Shown: one piece after another, positions 25,787 to 37,200 of the stretch
Position numbering within the stretch: the first letter of the stretch is position 1
How the letters are laid out: every line of letters begins with the position of its first letter
DNA from: Burhinus oedicnemus
Taxonomy: Eukaryota > Chordata > Aves > Charadriiformes > Burhinidae
Assembly (NCBI GenBank): GCA_008921705.1
Contig: VFFE01007655.1
Span: forward strand, 184,217 to 248,216
Direction: 5' to 3'
Length of the DNA: 64,000 nt
Notes under the pieces: generated by a model
Told to the model about the DNA's origin: nothing
The model's input: only the letters and a program-made list of their open reading frames with translations
The model's database searches: none
Position numbers and translations under genes: made by a program

Positions 25787-27950
25787 TCATAGAATCATAG
25801 AAACATAGAATCACAGAAGCATAGAATCACAGATTCATAGAATGGTTTGGGTCGGAAGGGACCTCTAAAGATCATCTAGTCCAACCTTCTTGCCATAAGC
25901 AGGAACATCTTTTACTAGATCAGGTTGCTGAGAGGCCCATCCAACTTGACTTTGAACGCTTCCAGTGATGGGGCATCCACAACTTCTCTGGGCAACCTGC
26001 TGGAGTGTCTCATGAACCTCTTCATAACAAATTTCTTCCTTATATCCAATCTAAAGCTACCCTCTTTCAGTTTAAAACCATTGCCCCTTGTCCTGTCACT
26101 ACAGGCCCTGGTAAAAAGTCCCTCTCCATCTTTCTTGTAAGCCCCCTTTATATATTGAAAGGCCACAAGAAGGTCTCCCTGGAGGCTTCTCTTCTCCAGG
26201 AGAGGTGTTCAATGTCTCTGATCATTTTCATGGCCCTCTTTTGGACCTACTCTAACATGTTCATGGCTTTCTTGTGTGGGGGGCCCCCAGAACTGGACGC
26301 AGTACTCCAGGTGGGGTCCCATGAGAGCAGAGTAGAGGGGCAGAATCGCCTCCCTCAACCTGATGGCTGCACTTCTTTTTATGCAGCCCAGGATACAATT
26401 GGCTGTCTGGGCTGCAAGTGCACGTGGTCAGCTGACATACGATTTTTCATCCACCAGTATCCCAAAGTCCTTCTCCACAGGGCTGCTCTCAAGCCACTCA
26501 TCCTCCAGTCTGTACTGATCCTGGTGATTGCCCCAACCCAGGTGCAGAACCTTGCACTAGGCTTTGTTGAACTTTATGGTGTTTACATGGGCCCACTCCT
26601 CCAGCCTGTCCAGGTCTCTCTGGATGGCATCCCTTCCCTCAAGCATATCAACTGCACCACTCAGCTTGGTGTCATCCACAAACTTGGTGATGGTGCATTC
26701 AATCCCACTAGCAATGACACATTGATGAAGGTATTAAATATTCATTCCAGCACAGACACTTGAGGACATCACTTGTTACTGGTTTCCCCTTGGACATTAA
26801 GCCATTGACTGTAAGTCTTCAGGCACGGCCATTCAGCCAATTCCTTACCCATCTAATAGTCCATCCCATCAAACCCATATCTCTCCAATTTAGCAGCAAG
26901 AATGCTGTGGGGGACCGTATCAAAAGCCTTACAAAGTCCGGGTAGATGACATTTGTAGCCCTTCCCTTGTCCACTGATGTCACTCCATTGTAGAGGGCCA
27001 CTAGATTAGTCAGGCAAAACTTGCATTTGATGAAGCCATGTTGGCTGTCTCTAATCACCTCCCTGTCTTCTATATGTTTCAACATATCTTCTAGGAGGAT
27101 CTGTTCCATGATTTTATCGGGCACAGAGATAAATCTGACTGACTGGTACATCCCAGGGTCCTCCTTTCTACCCTTTTTAAAAACGGGGATGATGTCACTG
27201 GGGACTTCATCTGACTGCCATAACTTTTCAAGTATGATGGAAAGTGGCCTGGCAACTACATCAGCCAGTTCTCTCAGGACCCTGCGATGCATCTCATTGG
27301 GTCACATGGACTTATGTATGTTAAGGTTCCTTAGGTGGTCTTTACCCTGAACTTCACTTACAGTGGGTGGGACTTCATTCCCCTATGGAACCTTGAGGTT
27401 CTGGAGCTTGAGAGACATGGGAAGAGAGATTACCATTGAAAATTGAGGCAAAAAAATTGTTTAGTACCTCAGCCTTCTCCATGTCAGTTTTCACCAGTTC
27501 TCCTGTCTTATTTATCANNNNNNNNNNNNNNNNNNNNGGCATAGGGGGTGGTGTACATTTTCTTTAATCCTCCTTTTCTGGGCCAATTTACCTGTAGAAG
27601 CCTTTCTTATTATTCGTTCCATCCCTTGCCAAAGTCAGCTCCAGCTGTGCCTTAGCTTTCCTGGTCCCATCTCTACACATTCAGGTACCGTCCCTATATT
27701 CTTCCCAGGATACATGTCCCTGGCTCCACTGCCTGTGCATTTCCTTCTTACACTTTAGTTTGATCAGGAGGTTCTTACTGAGCTATGCCACTCTCCTGCC
27801 CTACTTGCCTGATTTCTTACACGTGGGAATCTAGAGCTCTTACGCTCTAAGAAAAGTGTCCTTAAAGAGCCACCAGCTCTGTTCAGCTCCTTTAACCCTG
27901 AGGGGGTTAGCCACTCTTCCAAAAGGCTTGAGCGACAATCCTGGCCTATA
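25787..27950 (-). repeat. CR1 LINE, about 2.1 kb, spanning an assembly gap
   Basis: A CATAGAAT-type tail at 25787-25840 marks the 3' end. Reading on the reverse strand one meets the CR1 3' coding region, then reverse-transcriptase sequence at about 26820-27300 (peptides [38 protein letters not shown]), then the linker after the endonuclease at 27540-27700 (LTLARDGTNNKKGFYR). Several frame breaks make it non-autonomous. A 20-N gap at 27518-27537 interrupts it. The insertion lies in the intron between TRPV relic exons 11 and 12. Confidence 0.88.
27518..27537. other. assembly gap (20 N)
   Basis: Exactly twenty N's, probably a placeholder of arbitrary size, inside the CR1 copy. Both flanks are CR1 sequence in the same orientation, so true missing sequence is probably CR1. 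Confidence 0.98.
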
Positions 27951-28049
27951 CTTAGATATGAAATAATTCTAAAACTGCTAGGCTGCGTAGCTGTCCCTGA
28001 CACACTTAATTAGTTTTTCTCTCACAGTCAAAGGACTTCTTTAACTTAC

Positions 28050-28212
28050 CTTCTAGACCATGATGGTAAAGGCTCCAAACATCTGGAAGCCTTGTGATAC
28101 ATGATATTACACCATTCCAGTGTCAGGGCAAAGGACATTGGCCACCACCTCAGCAGTTCTGCTGGTGAAACATATCACTACGGTTACCAGAATCATGCAA
28201 GCATATGTGATG
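28050..28212 (-). pseudogene. TRPV6: TRPV relic exon 11: S3-S4 region, two frameshifts and a stop
   Basis: The acceptor tttgcag and donor GTAAGT are present. It starts ITYACMILVTVV, gains a base near 28141, continues as MSFALTLEWCNIMY in the shifted frame, returns near 28096 as QGFQMFGAFTIMV, and then has TAG at 28053-28055 where TRPV6 has Gln just before the donor. In the unshifted frame a further TAA appears at 28107-28109. Confidence 0.9.
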
Positions 28213-28400
28213 CTGCAAATGAAGATGAGGCAAAAATGCAGAGTTAGAATCATGCCTTCTCCTACACCCCTGTCCCATCAGGTACCTTCCATTTGTTAAT
28301 GTTCCTTGACACCATTCTCCCTCCATCTATAAAATGGAAATGTTGTTATATACATGCCAGAAACAATACCTCTTTGAAATCTGGAAGAGTGGGACCTTAC

Positions 28401-28477
28401 CTGATGATGTGAAAAGGCCCTCCCAAGGTGGTTTGTCGAAAGTATTTGGTTGCTCCAGCTCTGAAGATATCTGGAAC
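28401..28477 (-). pseudogene. TRPV6: TRPV relic exon 10: intact
   Basis: A 77-bp exon with acceptor ctcttag and donor GTAAGG. It encodes VPDIFRAGATKYFRQTTLGG and then PFHII, which matches the TRPV6 segment [20 protein letters not shown]. There is no lesion. The glycine before Q is Arg. Confidence 0.88.
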
Positions 28478-28561
28478 CTAAGAGGTATGCACTGCTTACA
28501 TTTGTATTCAGTCAAAGTGCAAACTGAGGAAATATTATATATGTAAACTGTTCTCACTTAC

Positions 28562-28648
28562 CTTCAAGATCAATATTATTATAGCTCCCGTCACTGTGAC
28601 CAGTTCCCCCACCAGCTGGAGGTTATCTTCAGGAGTCACATAAGATTC
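28562..28648 (-). pseudogene. TRPV6: TRPV relic exon 9: intact
   Basis: An 87-bp exon of 29 complete codons between acceptor ctctttcag and donor GTAAGT. The peptide reads [20 protein letters not shown] and then GAIIILI, the pre-S2 and S2 region of TRPV5/6. There is no lesion. Confidence 0.88.
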
Positions 28649-29756
28649 CTGAAAGAGATCTCACTATGTTAGAAACTGACAAAGATATGACTATAAGGCT
28701 CCATTTAAGCAGGCCCAGTGGTGACCAACACAAACAAATCCTCCTTATGGTATAACTTCTGTTATAATTCTTAGTGTTGCTATGAAACTGCAGCCTAGAG
28801 AAGTGAGCATGACTTAGTCTAAGGAAAACTGATTTAGGTCTCAACTGCTAACAAAAGATGGCTACCTAATCACCTCAAAGTCAGGTTCACAGTTGTAGAC
28901 AACCTAGTAGAGGATGATTTTCAGAGGTTCTGGGCATTTGAACTGCCAAAGAGTTCACCTGGAATTGTGGATACCTGTTGCACAGAATATGGCCATGGAT
29001 ATTTCATATTGTCCATTGAACTGGGGCACTAAAAATCACAAGCAGTTTTGAAAGTGCTAGCTTATTCTCTTCCTTGACTCTGTTCTCTCATCTGTAAAAT
29101 GGAAATGAATTGTCATCTTCTGAGAGGTATTGATAAGCACAGCTCTCCATTAATACCTTTACATACCTTTCACACACAAGAACAAGAAGAGAATGAGGGA
29201 AGAAGTTTTGAATAAAAGAGGCAGACTAATACAGAATCACATAACAGCCACTTGCTTAGCTAATCCACATAGTGGGGACCCGTCCCCTATCTTGACTACA
29301 TCATGTAGCTTAAATGTCCCCAGAACTGGGAGTAGCCAGCTTTAGAACGCCTTAAAGTTTTGAACAGTATTGTAGGATTTAAGTGTGCTTCTCAGGAGGA
29401 AGTGCTACTTCTTCCTTTGTAGTGACACACTATGACTATTACAAATATTGCACAGACAGGCACCTGCATGCCCATAACTGTGACTCCCTAGATAATGGCA
29501 ATCTATTGCAGTGTCATGCTGAGTTTCAGTGCAGTTCATAAAAGCTTATTCAGGAACTCCAAGTATGCTTCTAGGACATACTGAAGCCTTGTTATTTTGA
29601 CCTGGGAAAGTTAGGGTGAAGCTCTTGAGTCACTCCATTATGTCTGCAGGGTGGCAGTCTTTTGCAGTCATTCCTAACCCTGGTGGCTGGCACTAAGGTC
29701 TTCCTATGTAGGCTTAGTCACTTTGGGATATGAAGGGGACAGGAAGCATTGGATAC

Positions 29757-29967
29757 CTGCAACAGTTTCTGCATGTATAGTATTGTCTCTTTGATCTGTT
29801 TTGGTATTGTCTTGAAGTTTCAGACGTCAGTAAATGCAGCACATGGTGAAGCAGACCATGTAGAGCACACAGAACACAGCCAGGACACAGAAACAGCTAC
29901 ATCCGTATTTATTCCACTTCAAACTCACCAGCACAGTAATGGGAGTAAGATCAAGGATCATCTGGAC
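29757..29967 (-). pseudogene. TRPV6: TRPV relic exon 8: S1, stop and frameshift
   Basis: A 211-bp exon from acceptor tctgag to donor GTATCC. It contains TVLVSLKWNKYG, then VLYMVCFTMCCIY, followed by TGA at 29827-29829 where the family has Arg of YRPL. Downstream the frame continues as RDNTI, then shifts by a two-base loss near 29775, so that the last codons MQKLLQ are in a different frame. Confidence 0.9.
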
Positions 29968-30501
29968 CTCAGAAAAGAAACAAGACTAACTTTATATTGT
30001 CAGTCAGGGGAAGAGTAACCTATAAACAAGTCACATCAGACTGGGAAGACAGTCATTGCTGAAGTTAGCAAAAATCAAGATGAAGTAGAACCTTCCAGTC
30101 TTGGCTGTACCTCGCTCTTCCTGTCAAACACAAATCATCAAAATGCCACAGGCAGAGAAAGGCTAATAGAAAAAGCAACAGTTTTTCTCACTGACCTATT
30201 CACTCCTTTACTCCCACTGCACCTATTTAAAGACCGAGTGTACTCACTAGATAAACAATGCCATAATGACAACAGAGAAAGAAAGTAGCATAAGAGGGCA
30301 CTTAGGAGGAAAAGACGACACTGGGACCAGGCCATTCTTGGTCATTCAGCCCAAATTCCTCTGAGATTATGCAAGTCATGATGTTCCACTGTAACAGTAC
30401 TCCCAGCTTTCAACATGTGGACAATTCTAATATTCTGGGATATTCAGAAAGCGTGCTAAACTTTCTCAGTGAAAGAAAGAGTTAGAGATCAAATAATATA
30501 C

Positions 30502-30648
30502 TTGTCTCTTCATTGTGTTGATGATAAGTTCCAGGAGAGAATGGTCATCTTCCCATGAGTTAATCTCAGTGAGGTCATACAAGGTGGAGGTCAAAGGGCC
30601 AAAATTCCACTGGACATGTTTTCTTTTCTGCGTGGGGTGCTGAAATAT
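30502..30648 (-). pseudogene. TRPV6: TRPV relic exon 7: open, acceptor unclear
   Basis: The peptide [20 protein letters not shown], then [14 protein letters not shown], matches the ankyrin-repeat end and linker of TRPV5/6 closely. The donor GTATAT joins in frame to exon 8. The acceptor is not clean: the nearest convincing AG (ttttttcag) lies about 26 bases upstream and its phase does not fit exon 6. Confidence 0.82.
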
Positions 30649-31190
30649 CCAATTAATGAGGTGGGAACAGCTGAAAAAATAAAAATATTTATTTAAACCC
30701 ATCTCCTTTATAGTATCCCCAGATTTCCCAACTGTTTTGCTCTCCTGCAAAGGGAGAATGGACTTGTCAGTCTCTGATGTTAGCAGTTTCTTAAGCTAAG
30801 TAAGCTGATCTGGGTCAATAGCAGGGTGGAAAGACTTCCAAAAATCCCCACGTTACAAGCATTACCAGTTTAGCAGAGGTCCTCTTTTCCCTCAGCCAGG
30901 ACCTGACCCAAGTCCTTGCTGTAATGTTAGGTGATCAATAATAGATGTTTTGTCTCCTAAGTCACTACTGACCAGACTAGGGCTCTGATACACTGCAGGA
31001 TAACTTGATGATGATGCAGGAGTTGAGAAGTTCTCTCTGGATCAGCACAGGTCCAGTCATCACTTTTTACCTTGGGCAGCTGCATTTCTGCATCTAAATG
31101 GTCCCATACACAGGTAATCCATCAACTCCTTCAGTTCAGGAGGTGATACAGTGACAACAGTTTTAGGTAATCTGAATAATATTCACATAC

Positions 31191-31370
31191 TTGCGATCAC
31201 ATTGCCTTCTATGCCTGCTAGCTTGAACGGAATGGGTCCTTTGTTGTTAGGAATCTGGTCCAGGGCTTCCTGTCCCATTTTATTCCTTTCATAAGAGAGG
31301 AAGAGATTGTACGTCTGACAGGCAAAGGTCTTGTTGGGTTGAAGAACCAGGATATGGAGAACAGTGTTAC
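31191..31370 (-). pseudogene. TRPV6: TRPV relic exon 6: ankyrin repeat, open
   Basis: A 180-bp exon with acceptor ctccacag. It encodes [20 protein letters not shown] and, further on, [10 protein letters not shown]. It is open throughout. The 3' border is uncertain because a GTATGT donor at 31190 gives a phase that does not match exon 7, and the family's Thr after EGN is missing. Confidence 0.87.
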
Positions 31371-32179
31371 CTGTGGAGACCTGACAGAAAATGAGATCTT
31401 CCGTGAAACAGTAAGATGAAAACCCTCATCTCCTAGCTATGACAGACTCTTAGGTAGTGCCTACTCAGGTTCAGTAAGAAAGCAATTTGTTAGCACCCTG
31501 CATCGCCTCAGTGCACTACAAACACATCCACTTTGAAACCTAAGGATAGAAGCTGCCAAGTAGAGGCCTTCAATATACAAAAAAAAAAAAATCATCAAAA
31601 AGGTAGTTTGCTGCTGATCTGAAGTGGATGTGACAGATTATTAGTAAAAGATATCAGTACGGTCCTTTCTGTTTTAGCACTAGTCAGTTTGGAGCTGAGC
31701 ATTTCTCTGTCTATGTAGCTCTAGGTTCACAGCCTCTCCAGAGGCTGTTTTCTCCCTCTGGTTTTCAGTTGATACTGTTTATATCTTTGAAATTCCAGTC
31801 TTGGGCATAATTTTTCAGATGCATAACCCTGCAGTGTTTTGCCTTGTAATAAGGGACAGAATTTGCTGAGCTGAAACTAATATTAAAGTGTTCCTTTCAC
31901 AAAGGACATCAAGAGAATTTAGACTTCTGGAAATTGGAGAGATCAGCTGTCCATTGTTGATCTACAGATTGTCTTCAGAAACCTTGACATGGACCACATC
32001 CTTATGGAAGGGCCATATACGGTGTATGATTCATGACCATCCTTCTTCACTGCTTTTCACTTGACTGAACCTCATACTTTAGTACTCTTAGAGAAGTGAC
32101 AGCAGTCAGAAACAGTTCGGGAAAATGGGATAGCACACCATTTAAGCAAACCTGAAATAGGTTATTTAACAGTTCTTAC

Positions 32180-32262
32180 CCAAGGAGACTTATGCTCTGA
32201 TATCGGCTCCATTTTCAATGAGTAAATACACAATTTCCACACTACCAGCACAGTCAGCAAAA
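32180..32262 (-). pseudogene. TRPV6: TRPV relic exon 5: ankyrin repeat, premature stop
   Basis: SFADCAGSVEIVYLLIENGA followed by DIRA matches the [26 protein letters not shown] block of the family, but the Gln codon is TAA at 32190-32192. The donor GTAAGA is retained. No convincing acceptor precedes the exon, so its 5' border is where homology fades. Confidence 0.85.
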
Positions 32263-32689
32263 GAAGAGTAGTTAAAAGAAATGCAGGAAATAACATGAAG
32301 TTAAACAAAACTAATGAAAAAGTCAGAGAAACTCTGTGTCAAAAAATGTCTCCGTTTACACACCACCACTTAATTTGAAATTGCCACAACATTCCAAGTG
32401 ATTTGCTGAAGGTGAAAGCAGCAGAGGAATCTAGAGGTTTTGCCTGAGAAAGACAGAAAATGATTTTGACAAGAATCAAGTCACAGTAAAGAGTAACAGC
32501 AGAGCAAATGAAAGATATATGTTCTTCAGATGGGAAGGTGAAGGGAATAAGAAGACCTTCCAGGCTGGGCAGGAAGAACATAAGACACAAACAACAAGCG
32601 AATCCGTGAACAATTTTAAAACTAAGAAACTGCTTTGGACCTACAGTCTCAAAATGACTGAAAATGCAGCAAATCTGTCAAGAACAGGA

Positions 32690-33215
32690 CTAACTAGATT
32701 CCACAACCTCTGTGGGAAATCTGCTCCAGTGCTTTATCACCCTCACAGTAAAAAAATGTTTCCTGATGTTCAGATGGAACCTCCTGTGTTTTAGTTTGTG
32801 CGGATTGCTTCTTGTTCTGTCACTGAGCATCACTGAAAAGAGCCTGGCTCTGCCTTCTTTAAACCCTCACTTCAGATTTCTGTACATGTTGAACAGTCCC
32901 AGCTCTCTCAGCCTTGCCTCCTAGCAGAGAAGCTCCAGTCCCTAAATCATCTTAGTGTCCTTTCATTGGACTCTGTGAGGTAGCTCCATCTGTTTCTTGT
33001 ACTGGGGAGCCCAGAACTGGACACAGGACTCCAGGTGTGGCCTTATCAGAGCTGAGTAGAGGGGAAGGGTTACCTCCCTCAATCTGCTGGCAACATTCCT
33101 CCTAATGCAGCACAGGATACCATTAGACTTTTTTTGAGGCAAGGGCACATTGCTGACTCCTGTTCAACTTGGTGTCCATCAGGACCCCCAGGTCATTTTC
33201 TGCAAAGCCACACAG
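32690..33215 (-). repeat. CR1 LINE 3'-region fragment
   Basis: The reverse complement shows CR1 3' coding sequence, including the block around cccagaactggacacaggactccagg and the [20 protein letters not shown] peptide near 33060. It lacks the terminal tail and is clearly older and more diverged than the 15.7 and 25.8 kb copies. It lies between relic exons 3 and 5, where exon 4 would be expected. Confidence 0.75.
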
Positions 33216-33884
33216 CCAGAAGCATGATTTATAACAGAATTTTTCAGGCTTTCTTTTTGGTGCAGGAGTAAAAGAAGCAATTCCCCTTTGATCTTAGGGG
33301 ATGAGGTGAAACAACCATTCAGGTAATGAAATATGAGAAGAAGCATAACGAAGAAGAGACTTAATTACTTACAAACATCAGAAAGGACAAACAAGAAGGG
33401 AAAGGGATAGTTCATATTAATCTCAACTCCTGTTTGTAATCTTAGCTCCTATTTGTGGTCTCTATTAACAGGGCAAAACAGAACCTGAGTGGATGTACCT
33501 ACTTAGCATTCATGTGAGAGAAGTTCATCATGCACAGAGAAGCCGTGCAAGGCCTACGTCCCACTTCAATCTTATTTTATAAAGTGAGTAGGATGTAAAG
33601 GAGTTGATCAGCCTCCTAACAGCTCTATTTACACAGATAATTTTTTTCCTCATAAAAGTAGTTCACTTTAAATGCCTTTGCTTCAATGAGATGCCACTAT
33701 ATTTACAGTAGAGTAATTAAGAGTAAGATAAGACCACCATCTGCAGAAGATTTAATCTGAAAAATGTCTAACTCTCTGAAAAGTTGCATTTGTTAAGCAA
33801 GTACATGAAAAGATTAAATGACCCTCCTTTGGAAGCTTTCATGCTTTCTCAATCTGAAATTAGACAATGGCCCAGTAGCAGTTC

Positions 33885-33944
33885 TAGCAGTATGCACATT
33901 GCCATACAAGGCAACCACATGAAGGGCTGTCTCCCTCACTGCAC
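33885..33944 (-). pseudogene. TRPV6: TRPV relic exon 3: ankyrin repeat, truncated
   Basis: The acceptor gtctctctag is followed by GAVRETALHVVALYGN, matching GAMGETALHIAALYDN of TRPV6. After about 16 residues homology dissolves; a short LELLLG-like trace in another frame suggests a frameshift. No donor can be identified. Confidence 0.75.
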
Positions 33945-34132
33945 CTAGAGAGACAATAATAAATTAACCATCTCAGTGCTGAATTGCCACCATTCAGCTG
34001 TTTCCACTCCACCCTGGCAAGTTTATTCTCTGCTACAGCTACAGCCCTGTGCCCATTATCCAAACATGCAGACTCCAGAAGTTTTCTTCTCAAAAGTTTT
34101 TCAGCCAAAACTAGTACAAGAAGGGGCACCAC

Positions 34133-34230
34133 CTCTCTGATGAATGCCACAGGCTTTACAAGCAAGAAGTTTCTGAATAGCTTGCACATCATTATCCTTT
34201 GAGGCCTGGAACAGGGAAGATTCCCAGAGC
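34133..34230 (-). pseudogene. TRPV6: TRPV relic exon 2: intact
   Basis: A 98-bp exon with acceptor attgttccag and donor GTGGTG. It encodes [20 protein letters not shown] and continues to IHQR, corresponding to [20 protein letters not shown]. Its phases join exon 1 and exon 3 exactly. Confidence 0.87.
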
Positions 34231-37200
34231 CTGGAACAATAAAAATTGCCCATTCATAGTCTTAAAAAAAATAAAGTGATAACAGGAAATAAGTTTTGCT
34301 GCATCAGCAAAACATTCTTACTTAGAGGGTTTTGTTCTCAAGACAACAGACTTTTGAGAACTGTCAAGACACATACATGAATGATATACCTTTCAAAGAT
34401 CGGACATTTTGCATAACCAGAAGATCTATAATTTGGCTTTTAAATTACTAGAGAGCTGATGAAAACATCATGAAGGAAATACAGTTCTTGACTCAGATGG
34501 TAATTTAGCATTCCAGGATAATTGCACATTTACTGTACTTGACTAGACTTTGTACAAGGTGTCAAATTACCTACAAATATTATACTGCCAGGTCTTAGCA
34601 TTTTCTAGTAGGCAACATCTGAGATCCATGCAGAAATTGCACATATTCCCTGAATTATGTGTGGATTTCAGTTCCCATTTCAAGTTCATCAGCCAATCTC
34701 AAGTAAGTTGGATCATTGATTCTTGTCATAATACAAAACTCAGTAACCAAATCCTTTCTTTCTGACAGATGGAAATACACTGGCAGAACACAAAACTGTC
34801 TCTTTGACTCTCAGCACTCTGCTCTAACCAGGAAACTCGGGTAGAAAAAGAATCCTAATTAAATATTCAAACCTTTCATCTTGCTCCATCCCAGCACGGG
34901 AGCTTCAGCTGAATACAATACATAATGATCCCTCTGGAAAGTCTGAAAATAAAGACATTGTTGTTAACAGAAATAAATAATTTTTAAGAAAAATAAAGGT
35001 TGGTTGCATGCCCATTGTAATTATCTCTGATGCTGAGAGCCACAGGGGTTCTGTCTATATGCATCCAGCCAGATTAATCTGCCAAAATGAAAAAAAAAGA
35101 AAGAAGCTTCTTCTTCATCAGCTTATTAACTTAAGTAAAATAAGGTGATACCCTAAGGAAATGTACTAACAACATGCAGCATCATGCTTTTCATAAGGAG
35201 AGAATGAAAACCACTCCACCTGGAGGCTGTGCTTAAGAAAATGAGAAGTCAAGCCTGAAGTTACTGACAAACCTGCTGAAAGGGCAAGACTGGGGTAACA
35301 GAGCATCTTGCCAACATGTATTACGCCACAGCTATACAAGGTTGAAGAACTAAATTAGGAAAAGGGCTATGTCTCTCTGCTGACCTGCATCTGCAAAATG
35401 GCGTGCAGAAACCAAAGAAGAAAGAGCAGAAAGGGTGTAGAAGAGGACTGGAATATGCTTGAATATATGGTCAACACTTGTTTAGTGTTCACTGGCACTG
35501 CATAACACTAGGTAGTGCTGTCAGCTACTCACCTTTGCCAGCAATGCAATACCTGATTTATTAAAATGATAGACAGGATAAAATGGTTGTAATAGTTCCT
35601 TAATGGTTCAGTGGGTAATATAAACATCTGCAGTTGCAATCCAAGACCTCTGTTTTGCTGCCTCTCAATGCACAAGGAAACAAAGGTATTAGTATTTGGA
35701 TGCTAATCTCAGTGAAACATGGAAAGAAGACATAGACATTTATCCTAAATCAATTGTGGAAAGTAGGCCCTGATCGTCTGTAAGTATCCCAGAAAAAGAT
35801 GGGAGAAACCCTTCTACCAAGTCTTGTGTGTTCCCGTCATATGTTTCTCCTTGATTTCCATTCACTTCATAGAAAAGGAGACTGCTCTGAAGTCTTTACA
35901 GCTTCTCTCTATCCATACAGACTACGATATCTTCAGTGATTAGGAATAGGCACCAAAGTAGATGCCAGAAACTAGCTCTGTCCTTCAGGAGCAGGTTGGA
36001 ATAATAGTTCAACAAACAAATAGCTTTCATTCTTCAATGAGTCAAGATGAAAATTCTAGACTGAGATTGCAGCTGCGGAAGGCATATGCAGAGACTGAAA
36101 AAGAAACAGTTCCCCAACAAAACACAATTTTAGGATTCCTCTTCAACGTGTAGTTAGTTGCCTGAGATAATTGTAGAAGGAACAGTTTGTTCACATAAGG
36201 CAGGTGACAGATGAAATTTCTCATCACAAAATCTTTGAATGTTCCTCAGTTTAGTAGGTTCCTCAGGATCATTCATGAAGCCTTCACAATCACCATCCCT
36301 TCCTGTCAGTTGTTACTCCTAGAGAAAGTCAAGAATGACCTAAAGGCGTTGAACTTGAATGTTTGCAAAAGAGTTTGTAGGCTGGAAATCTGCATTGTCT
36401 CTCTGTGCAATGTTTATTTAGATTCCAGTCTCCTGGGTTTTCAGTTGGAGTTCAGGAGTTCAAAATAGAACATATCTAAAAGGAGTACGGTCAGTCTACA
36501 AAAAGAGAATGGAATTCCTAAGAGTGAGTCACCATATAGTAGCTGGTCACCACATAGAATCTGCTCTGGACATTTTCTGCTCAGGGAAATACCCAAAGCA
36601 TTCTTCTATCCCAGGTGCAGATAGCACTGCGCAGAGCAAGACTTGAACACATGAAACACCTTGAGGCTGCTGGCTGAAATCCAAGGGACAGAGATGGCCC
36701 AAGGAACACTGTATGTTACTATACATCTAAAAGGTGAGAGTGAGAAATTAAGAGAACTGACAAGAGCCAGCTTGGTCTGCTGTTCAGGTTGCTTTTATGC
36801 TCTTTCCAGAATTGACTCTAAGAAGCCTCTGAGAACATTGCAAAATCTCTGCAAAACTAATACAGTCCAAAACTAATTCAGCTCCTGAAAATGAATTCCC
36901 AGTCTTCACAACAGATCACATTATCTGCAAATTTCTGTTAAGACACAAAGAAGATAATGAGAAGAAAAGGCTTTCCTCCCTAGCTAATATTCAGTAGACC
37001 CATGCAGCAGATGGTCTGCTTTGCCATACATAAGCAAAAAGTTGCTACCTCCAAAGGTGATTGTTGAGGTTCTTCTGTCCCCCAATAGCCAGAGTATAAG
37101 GTGGGAGGCCTAAATCTAGTTCAGACCAATCAGTTAGAAGTTTTAGAAATGGGACTAGTAAATCTCTGAGGTTAAAGTGGATTTGATGCCTTTATGAAAG

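Noticed and set aside
26005..26763. A 252-codon plus-strand open frame, the longest in the window
   Set aside because: It is the antisense strand of a CR1 3' coding region; the reverse strand carries the conserved CR1 peptides, so the plus frame is a by-product.
29749..30018. An 89-codon plus-strand frame with a signal-peptide-like start
   Set aside because: The opposite strand is TRPV relic exon 8 with clear homology; the plus frame is its shadow.
30138..30335. Minus-strand hydrophobic frame considered as the TRPV S1 exon
   Set aside because: The true S1 exon, with SLKWNKYG and CFTMCCIY, was found at 29757-29967. This stretch only mimics a membrane segment.
34866..34943. A splice-site-flanked open stretch on the minus strand in the first relic intron
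   Set aside because: Its peptide has no similarity to TRPV or any family I recognise, and exons 1 and 2 already join in phase without it.
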